From Comamonas sp. (GTDB lineage Bacteria > Pseudomonadota > Gammaproteobacteria > Burkholderiales > Burkholderiaceae_C), in assembly GCA_019236485.1 (NCBI GenBank), contig JAFAIY010000206.1, positions 1-16,448 on the forward strand: a stretch of 16,448 nucleotides of DNA, read 5' to 3'. The position numbers and the translations under genes are program-made. The notes under the pieces are model-generated. The model saw only the letters and a list, made by a program, of their open reading frames with translations. It was not told where the DNA came from and did no database searches. Below, piece by piece: positions 1 to 6,000 of this stretch (the stretch's first letter is position 1; every line of letters starts with the position of its first letter).

Positions 1-1283
1 TCGGGGCGCAGCCAGCGGGTGCGCACGTCGTCCATCCAGGCGCCGCCGCGCTTGCCCTTGCGGGCCTGGGGATCCAGATAGAACTGGCCGACCAGCTGGC
101 CGGCGCGCTCGATGCGGTAGAACTCCACGCAGGAGTTCCAGACCGGTGCCGCATCGCGGCGGATAGAGACCTCGAACAGGGTTTCGACGATCTTGAACAG
201 CCCGGCCAGCACCTTGGGCGCTGGGAAATACTGCTTGAGCTCCTGTTCGCTGAAGGAGTAGCGAGCTTCCTTGAGCTTTTCGCCGATAAAGGCCCAGTCC
301 CAGGGCTGGGGATTGCTCAGTCCCAGCTCCTGAGCCGCAAAAGCGCGCAGATCGGCCACGTCTTTTTCGGCATAGGGTCGTGCGCGTTGGGACAGGTCGC
401 GCAGAAAGTCCACCACCTGCCGCGGCGTATGGGCCATCTTGGGCACCAGCGAGACTTCGCCGAAATTCTGGTAGCCGAGCAGCTGCGCTTCTTCGAGACG
501 CAGGGCCAGGATTTCCTTGATGATGGCCGTGTTGTCGAAGCGCAGGCCCTCGCCCTCGGCCTGGTCGGAGGCCCGGGTCACATAGGCGTGATAGAGCTTT
601 TCGCGCAGGGAGCTGCTTTTGGCGAACTGCATCACGGGCAGATAGCTGGGCATCTTCAGCGTGAGCTTGTAGCCCTCCTTGCCATCGGCCTCGGCCGCGC
701 TCCTGGCCGCTGCCACCACATCGGCGGGCACGCCGTCGAGCTCCTGGGCCGTGGCGTAATAGGCAAAGGCGTCGGTGGCGTCGAGAGCGTTCTCGCTGAA
801 CTTCTGGGCCAGCTCGGCAGAACGAGCCTGGATCTGCGCGAAGCGCTCCTTGGCCGCGCCCTGCAGCTCGGCGCCCGAGAGCACGAAGCCGCGCATGGCA
901 TGGTCCCAGGCCGCGCGCTGCTCCTGGTTCAGGCCGGCAGAGTCTATGGCCTTGTACTTGGCGTACAGGCGCTCGTCGGCACCCAGATTGGTCCAGAACT
1001 CGGTGACCTTGGGCAGGGCCTCGTTGTAGGCCGCGCGCAGCTCGGGCGTGTCGGCCACGCTGTTGAGGTGATTGACGACGGCCCAGGCCGTGCCCAGCTT
1101 CTCGGTGGCCACATCGAGCACGGCGGAAATGCTCTCCCACCTGGCGGGGAAGTCCGGTGCAACGACGGTCTCCAGGGCCTCGCCGGCACGCGCCAGCAAT
1201 GTGTCGATGGCGGGGCCAACGTCCGCAGGTTGGATGCGGTCAAACAAGGGCAGGGCGGAGGGTTCGAGAAGTGGATTGCTCAT
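1..1283 (-). CDS. prlC: Oligopeptidase A (M3 family zinc metallopeptidase), 3' part cut off by window edge
   Basis: A cytoplasmic M3-family zinc oligopeptidase that degrades short peptides, including cleaved signal peptides (family knowledge). The reading frame starts at the ATG at 1283-1281 (MSNPLLEPSALPLFDRIQP) and stays open to the left edge, giving about 427 residues. The E. coli enzyme has about 680, so the C-terminal third is outside the window. The last visible stretch contains GKRGGAWMDD, a signature that in OpdA lies shortly before the zinc-binding HEFGH motif; the HExxH site itself is therefore not visible. The 119-bp gap to folD upstream contains a terminator-like hairpin, so prlC may have its own promoter or depend on readthrough. 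Only a weak ribosome site (TTAGAG) precedes the ATG. Recognition of the family is firm; the catalytic site cannot be checked here. Confidence 0.9.
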   Translation of the reverse strand, partial: MSNPLLEPSALPLFDRIQPADVGPAIDTLLARAGEALETVVAPDFPARWESISAVLDVATEKLGTAWAVVNHLNSVADTPELRAAYNEALPKVTEFWTNLGADERLYAKYKAIDSAGLNQEQRAAWDHAMRGFVLSGAELQGAAKERFAQIQARSAELAQKFSENALDATDAFAYYATAQELDGVPADVVAAARSAAEADGKEGYKLTLKMPSYLPVMQFAKSSSLREKLYHAYVTRASDQAEGEGLRFDNTAIIKEILALRLEEAQLLGYQNFGEVSLVPKMAHTPRQVVDFLRDLSQRARPYAEKDVADLRAFAAQELGLSNPQPWDWAFIGEKLKEARYSFSEQELKQYFPAPKVLAGLFKIVETLFEVSIRRDAAPVWNSCVEFYRIERAGQLVGQFYLDPQARKGKRGGAWMDDVRTRWLRP

Positions 1284-1332
1284 GCTCTAACAATTGCAGG
1301 CTAAGGCCGTGAAATCAAGTGCTGCCACAGCC

Positions 1333-1357
1333 AAAAACGCTATGGCAGCGATAGCGT
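1333..1357 (-). terminator. Rho-independent terminator downstream of folD
   Basis: On the minus strand ACGCTAT, a loop CGCTGCC, then ATAGCGT forms a 7-bp stem followed directly by a T run (plus-strand A run 1333-1337). It lies 46 bp past the folD stop and 50 bp before prlC. The same bases can instead pair as GCTGCCA (1321-1327) with TGGCAGC (1343-1349), an alternative hairpin that would break the terminator stem. Confidence 0.6.
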
Positions 1358-1402
1358 CAGTCGCCTGTCAACAAAGGGAAAGCGACCGAAGCCCTGGGTC
1401 TG

Positions 1403-2257
1403 TCAAGCGGCGCAGCGCTCGGCCGACTCCATGGTGTTGACCAGCAGCATGGTAATCGTCATGGGGCCGACACCACCGGGCACAGGGGTGATGTAGCCCG
1501 CGACTTCCTTGACGCCCTCGAAGTCCACGTCGCCGCAGAGCTTGCCCTCGGCATTGCGGTTCATGCCAACGTCGATCACCACGGCGCCGGGCTTGACCAT
1601 GTCGGCGGTCAGCACGTTCACCTTGCCCACGGCCGCAACCACGATGTCGGCCTGGCGCGTCATGGCTGCCAGATCGGCCGTGCCGCTGTGGGTGACGGTC
1701 ACCGTGGCATTGGCGGCCAGCAGCATCATGGCCATGGGCTTGCCCACGATGTTGGAGCGGCCGATGACCACCGCATGCTTGCCGCGCAGGTCCTTCATGC
1801 CAATCGATTCCAGCATCTTCATGCAGCCGTAGGGCGTGCAGGCCTTGAAGCCGACCTCGCCTACCATCAGCGCGCCGGCGCTGGCCACGTGGAAGCCATC
1901 CACGTCCTTGGCCGGGGAGATGGTCTCGATGACCTTGTGGTCATCGATGTGTTTGGGCAGGGGCAGCTGCACCAGAATGCCGTGGATGGCGGGGTCCTTG
2001 TTCAGCGCTTCGACGCGGGCCAGCAGCTCGGCCTCGGTCATGGCGGCGTCGTACTTTTCCAGCACCGAATGAAAGCCCACGTCTTCGCAAGCCTTGACCT
2101 TGTTGCGCACATAGACCTGGCTGGCCTGGTTGTCGCCAACCAGAATCACGGCCAGACCGGGCGTCACGCCCTTGGCCTTGAGCGCTGCCGCGCGCGTGGC
2201 GACTTCCTTGCGCAGTTGTTCGGAGAGGGCTTTGCCGTCTATGAGTTGGGCTGTCAT
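1403..2257 (-). CDS. folD: Bifunctional methylenetetrahydrofolate dehydrogenase / methenyltetrahydrofolate cyclohydrolase
   Basis: A cytoplasmic enzyme of one-carbon metabolism. It oxidises 5,10-methylene-THF with NADP+ and hydrolyses the product to 10-formyl-THF, used for purines and initiator formyl-methionine. The protein has 284 residues, normal for the family. Visible motifs are [14 protein letters not shown] (Y49 and K53 match the catalytic Tyr and Lys of FolD), QLPLPKHID near residue 98, the Rossmann-fold stretch [13 protein letters not shown], and the C-terminal PGGVGPMTI signature. The ATG at 2257-2255 begins [12 protein letters not shown], the usual FolD N terminus. The ribosome site is weak. 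Upstream, between it and the response-regulator gene, lies a palindromic repeat that can act as a terminator, so folD is probably transcribed on its own. No riboswitch is evident. Confidence 0.97.
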   Translation of the reverse strand: MTAQLIDGKALSEQLRKEVATRAAALKAKGVTPGLAVILVGDNQASQVYVRNKVKACEDVGFHSVLEKYDAAMTEAELLARVEALNKDPAIHGILVQLPLPKHIDDHKVIETISPAKDVDGFHVASAGALMVGEVGFKACTPYGCMKMLESIGMKDLRGKHAVVIGRSNIVGKPMAMMLLAANATVTVTHSGTADLAAMTRQADIVVAAVGKVNVLTADMVKPGAVVIDVGMNRNAEGKLCGDVDFEGVKEVAGYITPVPGGVGPMTITMLLVNTMESAERCAA

Positions 2258-2272
2258 TGCTGTTTTACCAAT

Positions 2273-2311
2273 AAAAATGCTGCTAGCCCTTGATGTACAA
2301 GCACTAGCAGC
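2273..2311 (-). terminator. Probable terminator of the kinase-regulator operon, formed by the palindromic repeat
   Basis: On the minus strand the repeat's stem (8 bp, a 2x2 internal loop, then 4 bp) is followed by ATTTTTATTGG, a T run at plus-strand A 2273-2277. It sits about 100 bp past the response-regulator stop and 16 bp before the folD start. A hairpin followed by a T run is the standard intrinsic-terminator form; the internal loop makes it moderate in strength. Confidence 0.5.
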
Positions 2312-2315
2312 TATC
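2273..2315. repeat. Palindromic intergenic repeat of Comamonadaceae type
   Basis: GCTGCTAG (2279-2286) pairs with CTAGCAGC (2304-2311). Inside, CTTG (2289-2292) pairs with CAAG (2298-2301) around an ATGTA loop. I recognise this AGCTGCTAG...CTAGCAGCT form as a short repeat scattered between genes of Comamonas, Delftia and Acidovorax; this is from memory, not a search. Read on the minus strand its left arm, GATAGCTGCTAGTGCTTG (2315-2298), matches 17 of 18 bases of a partial copy at 13096-13113. Confidence 0.7.
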
Positions 2316-2412
2316 AGAACAGGGATCGGCTAAGGCCTGGGCCTGGCCGGTGCTCCTTCAATTATCTCGCGATTGCAGAGCTCTCCAATCACGCGGGCCG
2401 GTCTTTACGCTC

Positions 2413-3063
2413 TCAGTTCAGGCTCGCGGCCTTGGCTGCGGCGCTGGTCTGGCCCTGGCCCAGGGCGATCTTGAGCAGATCGGCCACGGTGTTGGCGTTG
2501 AGCTTTTCCATGATGTTGGCACGGTGGGCTTCCACGGTCTTGATGGAGATGCCCAGATCGTCGGCGATCTGCTTGTTCAGGCGGCCGGCGACGATGCGCT
2601 CCAGCACCTGGGCTTCGCGGCCCGTGAGCTTGGCCAGCAGCGCGTCGCGGCTTGCGGCCTGCTGGTGGCCCGCAAAGGCTTCGCGTGCATGGTCGAGCAT
2701 GCGCTCGACCAGGCCGACGAGTTCTTCCTCGTTGAAAGGCTTCTGGATGAAGTCCAGCGCGCCCTTCTTCATGGTGTTCACGGCCATGGGCACGTCGCCA
2801 TGGCCGGTGATGAAGACGATGGGCAGGGGCGATTTGCGTTCCATCAGGCGGTCCTGCAGCTCCAGACCCGTCATGCCGCCCATGCGGATGTCGACGATCA
2901 GGCAGGCGACTTCGCGGGGGTCGTAGCGCGACAAAAAGGTCTCCGCCGAGTCGAAGCAGCGTACCCGGTAATCCTTGCCTTCGAGCAGCCATTGCAGCGA
3001 ATCGCGAACGGCCTCGTCGTCATCCACTACGTAAACCGTGCCTTTTTTGGGTATCAAACTCAT
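2413..3063 (-). CDS. FixJ/NarL-type response regulator (receiver + LuxR helix-turn-helix)
   Basis: A cytoplasmic DNA-binding response regulator of 216 residues, the partner of the upstream kinase. The receiver domain (about 8-125) shows the acidic cluster DDD (14-16), phospho-acceptor D58 in LIVDIRMGGMTG, T86 in FITGHGD and K108 in FIQKPF, so it should be phosphorylatable. A LuxR-type helix-turn-helix (about 145-205) contains LTGREAQVLERIVAG and NKQIADDLGISIKTVEAHR. I chose the ATG at 3063-3061 because AGAGGA lies 8 nt upstream and because the ATG overlaps the kinase stop (ATGA), a sign of translational coupling; the longer frame to 3153 lies inside the kinase gene. Target genes are unknown. 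The divergent pyruvate dehydrogenase operon is the obvious candidate, by position only. Confidence 0.93.
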   Translation of the reverse strand: MSLIPKKGTVYVVDDDEAVRDSLQWLLEGKDYRVRCFDSAETFLSRYDPREVACLIVDIRMGGMTGLELQDRLMERKSPLPIVFITGHGDVPMAVNTMKKGALDFIQKPFNEEELVGLVERMLDHAREAFAGHQQAASRDALLAKLTGREAQVLERIVAGRLNKQIADDLGISIKTVEAHRANIMEKLNANTVADLLKIALGQGQTSAAAKAASLN

Positions 3064-5624
3064 GCAATCGTCCTCTTTGTAGGTTCGCTTGTCGTGGTGA
3101 GTGTTGTCGTCTCCACACCCGTTGCCAACGGTAGCCAGAATGAAAAACGGCAACCAGTGACCTCGGGGCCATTGTAGAGGTTCTCGGCCCGCATGCGGCC
3201 GTGATGCGACTCAACAATGGAGCGGCAGAGATTGAGGCCTATGCCCATGCCTTCGCTCTTGGTCGAGAAAAACGCCTCGAACAAATGCTCGAGCACCTCG
3301 GGCGGCAGGCCCTTGCCCGTGTCTTCCACCGTGAACTCGACGCCCGGCTGGGCTTCGAACACCTGGGGGCGCACGCGCAGCTCCACGCTGCGCTGGCCTG
3401 GTGGGCGGCCCGACATGTCTATGGACTCGGCGCTGTTCTTCATCAGATTGATCAGCACTTGCTCGATCAGAATCGTGTCGGCCATCACCGGTGGCATGCG
3501 CTCGGCCACATGGGCGGACAGCTGGACGCTGCGGCGGCGCAGCTCTATGCCAGCCAGCTCCACGGCTTCGTTGACCATGTCCGAAACCTGGGCCAGCGTT
3601 CGATTGGGCTCGCTCTTCTTGACGAAGGAGCGTATGCGCTGAATGATCTGCCCCGCGCGCTGGGCCTGGTGCGCGGTCTTCTCGAGCGCGAACTTCATCT
3701 GCTCCTCGGTCAGCGTGCCGTTGGCCAGGCGGGTCAGCATGCCGCTGCTGTAATTGCTGATGGCCGTCAGCGGCTGATTGAGCTCGTGGGCCACGCTGGA
3801 GGCCATCTCGCCCATGGTGATCAGGCGGCTGGCGGCCTGGGCTTTCTCGGCCTGGGCCGCGGCCTGTTCTTCGGCCAGGCGGCGCTGGGTGATGTCGGTG
3901 GCGATCACCATCTGGGCCAGGCGGCCGTCCACCCAGCTCAGGTAGCGCGAGCGCACTTCCAGCCATTTGCCCAGGCTGGGCACGAAGATCTCGGCATTCT
4001 CGCTGCGCGACTCGGTGATGGTGTCGGCGGGCAGGCCCATGAGCTCGTCGGCATCGCTCTCGGGCCGGTGGCGCAGCGGCAGCTTGCCGGCCTGGGCCAC
4101 CAGTTGCAGATGGCCTTCGGTGTGCGAGCCGAACCACTGGCGGTAGAGCTTGTTGGCAAACAGCAGCTCGGCGCTGCCCAGCGGAGCCACGGACACCGAG
4201 GCATCCAGCGCTTCCAGCACGATGGTAAAGCGCTCGTAGGAGGCCGACAGCTGCTCGCGGATGCGGTTGGGCTCGGTGATGTCGGTCATCGAAGACATCC
4301 AGCCCGTGTGCTGGCCATGGGCATCGATCAGCGGCGAGACATAGAGGCGCGCGTCGAACAAAGTGCCGTTCTTGCGCTTCACGCGCACCTGGAAGCCGCC
4401 GACTATGGTCTTGCCCGACAGTTCCTCGCGCAGTTGCGAGTGCAGATTGTCGTAATCGTTGTCGGGCCAGTAGGGGTAGGGCGGCACCTGGCCGACCAGC
4501 TCCTGCTCGCTCCAGCCCGTCATCTGGCAGAAGGCCGCGTTCACATAGGTGATGCGGCCGTGCAGGTCGAGCGCGCGCATGCCGGTCAGCACCGAGTTTT
4601 CCATGGCGCGGCGGAAATTGGTTTCGGCCACCAGGGCTTCCTGGGCACGCTGGCGGCGCCGTGTGTGGCGCCAGGTGGCCAGCAGCAGCCAGGCCGTCAT
4701 GGCCGAGAGCGTGCCCACCAGCCAGAACAGGCCGCTGCCGACCACGCCCAGCGAGGTGCGGTAGGCCTGGGCGCGCAGCATCAGCGAAATGCCCACCGGC
4801 GATACCGGCACCTCATATTCATTGGCGATGGCGCGCCAATGCAGCAGCTCGCTGGGCGTCTTGCGCGGCGGCAGCGGCGTGCCGGCCAGCACCTGGCCTT
4901 CGCTGTCCATCATGGTGATCGCATAGCGCGCCATGACCTCGGTAGGCGTGCCGTAGCGCAGCAGGCTGTCGACCGAGAACTCGGCCAGCAGCTCGCCGAT
5001 GTAGCGGCTGTTGTTGCTGATGGGCACATGCAGCTGCAGCAGCGGCGGCAGGTCGTCGGGCGAGGCTTTTTCCTGCACGTAAATGGGCTGCAGCATCTCC
5101 CGCGCCTGCTGATAGGCATGCAGGGTTTCGCTGCGGTGCAGGGTCTCGCCCACCGCACGCAGCTGTTCCGGCCCCACGGTGGGCGCGGCCTGGCTGTGCA
5201 GAACCTGGCGCTTGTCGTCCACCCAGGTGATGGACTGCAGCTCGGGATACTGGCTGATCAGGGTTTCGGCGCGGCTGTCGAAGTCGGTCTTGCGCATGTC
5301 GCGGTTGCCCACGTCGCGCGCCATGCGCATGATCTGCTCCTGGCGCTCGAGCAGGCGCAGGCGCACGCGCTGCTGCGCGTATTCCACGTCGCGGCGCAGC
5401 GCCTCCTGCTCGCGGTCGACCTCCTCCGTGCGCAAATACCAGAACGAGGCAATGATTGCAGCCATGAACATCAGCACCGAGGCCAGCGGTGCCAGGGCGG
5501 CATAGCGATCCTGCCGCGTGGGCGAGAGGCTGCGCCACCAGCTGCGCCACCAGCGCACAGGAGAGGCAACGGATTGCGAGCTGTCTGCGTCCTTTTTTTC
5601 TAGTTCGTGATTGCTTGTTTGCAT
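3060..5624 (-). CDS. Membrane-bound PAS-domain sensor histidine kinase
   Basis: An 854-residue inner-membrane sensor kinase. A first membrane segment at about 43-64 (LAPLASVLMFMAAIIASFWYL) and a second at about 292-317 enclose a periplasmic sensing region of some 225 residues. Two cytoplasmic PAS regions follow: about 333-450, ending in the typical MTDIT, and about 460-580, ending in ATDIT. The transmitter has H613 in SVAHELNQPLT, N-box residues in INLMKNSAESI (726-735), a G1 box VEDTGKGLP and a G2 box GMGIGLNLC, so it appears active. The final bases overlap the regulator start by 4 nt, forming a two-gene operon. The N-terminal ATG at 5624-5622 precedes a short basic, tryptophan-rich stretch (RWWRSWWRS) before the first membrane segment. 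The ligand is not evident from the sequence. No specific gene name can be supported. Confidence 0.93.
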   Translation of the reverse strand: MQTSNHELEKKDADSSQSVASPVRWWRSWWRSLSPTRQDRYAALAPLASVLMFMAAIIASFWYLRTEEVDREQEALRRDVEYAQQRVRLRLLERQEQIMRMARDVGNRDMRKTDFDSRAETLISQYPELQSITWVDDKRQVLHSQAAPTVGPEQLRAVGETLHRSETLHAYQQAREMLQPIYVQEKASPDDLPPLLQLHVPISNNSRYIGELLAEFSVDSLLRYGTPTEVMARYAITMMDSEGQVLAGTPLPPRKTPSELLHWRAIANEYEVPVSPVGISLMLRAQAYRTSLGVVGSGLFWLVGTLSAMTAWLLLATWRHTRRRQRAQEALVAETNFRRAMENSVLTGMRALDLHGRITYVNAAFCQMTGWSEQELVGQVPPYPYWPDNDYDNLHSQLREELSGKTIVGGFQVRVKRKNGTLFDARLYVSPLIDAHGQHTGWMSSMTDITEPNRIREQLSASYERFTIVLEALDASVSVAPLGSAELLFANKLYRQWFGSHTEGHLQLVAQAGKLPLRHRPESDADELMGLPADTITESRSENAEIFVPSLGKWLEVRSRYLSWVDGRLAQMVIATDITQRRLAEEQAAAQAEKAQAASRLITMGEMASSVAHELNQPLTAISNYSSGMLTRLANGTLTEEQMKFALEKTAHQAQRAGQIIQRIRSFVKKSEPNRTLAQVSDMVNEAVELAGIELRRRSVQLSAHVAERMPPVMADTILIEQVLINLMKNSAESIDMSGRPPGQRSVELRVRPQVFEAQPGVEFTVEDTGKGLPPEVLEHLFEAFFSTKSEGMGIGLNLCRSIVESHHGRMRAENLYNGPEVTGCRFSFWLPLATGVETTTLTTTSEPTKRTIA

Positions 5625-5654
5625 CTCGCCAGTGTAGGGGAGAGACCTAGTGCT

Positions 5655-5696
5655 TTTGGCGACTATTTTTGTCGCGGGAGAGACAGTTTGGCGACT
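5655..5696. promoter_or_regulatory. Paired direct repeats TTTGGCGACT near the kinase promoter
   Basis: TTTGGCGACT occurs at 5655-5664 and again at 5687-5696, 32 bp apart (three helical turns). GCGAC (5659-5663) also pairs with GTCGC (5671-5675) as an inverted repeat. The spacing on one DNA face suggests a regulator site, possibly used by the neighbouring response regulator itself. Function is inferred. Confidence 0.4.
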
Positions 5697-5724
5697 CTTT
5701 CCTGTATGTGCATTTGCAGCAAAT

Positions 5725-5761
5725 TTTCAAATTATGAAATCGCAAGGCACGATTTGAAATC
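5725..5761. promoter_or_regulatory. Cluster of short palindromes (candidate operator)
   Basis: Three overlapping palindromes: TTTCA-AATTA-TGAAA (5725-5739), AAATCG-N7-CGATTT (5737-5755) and GATTT-G-AAATC (5751-5761). The first overlaps the candidate kinase -35 box. The stretch is the most AT-rich part of an otherwise GC-rich region, as expected for a promoter or operator. Confidence 0.35.
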
Positions 5762-5796
5762 CAGAAAAAATGTGCGAAACTCGCTGCGCATCGAGA

Positions 5797-5903
5797 CAGT
5801 GAATCGGTTTAATCCGGGGAGCGCCCGACAGGGGCTGTGCCGCGCAGCGCGCGGTGTGGCATCCGCCACCACCGCGTGATGGCCGCACTCACTGATTCGG
5901 TTT
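5797..5903. promoter_or_regulatory. Imperfect 14-bp direct repeat flanking the aceE leader hairpins
   Basis: CAGTGAATCGGTTT (5797-5810) and CACTGATTCGGTTT (5890-5903) match at 12 of 14 bases and are 93 bp apart. The second copy covers the candidate aceE -35 box. Between them lie two hairpins: CCGCGC-AGC-GCGCGG (5840-5854) and GTGGC-ATCC-GCCAC (5856-5869). A regulator that binds both copies could loop the DNA; this is inference. Confidence 0.4.
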
Positions 5904-6000
5904 TGAGAGCCTGTATACGATCTATGCGCCTGCGGTCGTGCAGACCGTCGAATCGTGACCGGCTCTGACAGCTACCCCTCTCTCGAAGGAGACACTCAAA

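Larger units (their letters stand above)
5625..6000. promoter_or_regulatory. Divergent control region between the sensor kinase and aceE
   Basis: 376 bp without a gene, holding promoters for both directions. Leftward, TTGAAA (plus-strand 5725-5730) with a 16-bp spacer to CATACA is a weak sigma-70 candidate for the kinase. Rightward, CTGATT (5892-5897), 18 bp, TACGAT (5916-5921) is an equally weak candidate for aceE. The long aceE leader ends in a good ribosome site (GAAGGAGA, about 10 nt before the ATG). Several direct and inverted repeats, listed separately, make this a densely controlled region. No PdhR site was recognised. Confidence 0.5.

Noticed and set aside
2258..2412. Folate riboswitch upstream of folD
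   Set aside because: The region is explained by the palindromic repeat and shows no conserved riboswitch core that I can recognise.
3201..5603. An 800-residue plus-strand frame opposite the histidine kinase
   Set aside because: The kinase has every expected motif; the opposite frame is a compositional shadow rich in His, Ala, Gly and Arg. The 617-residue frame opposite lpdA and the 305-residue frame opposite prlC are rejected for the same reason.
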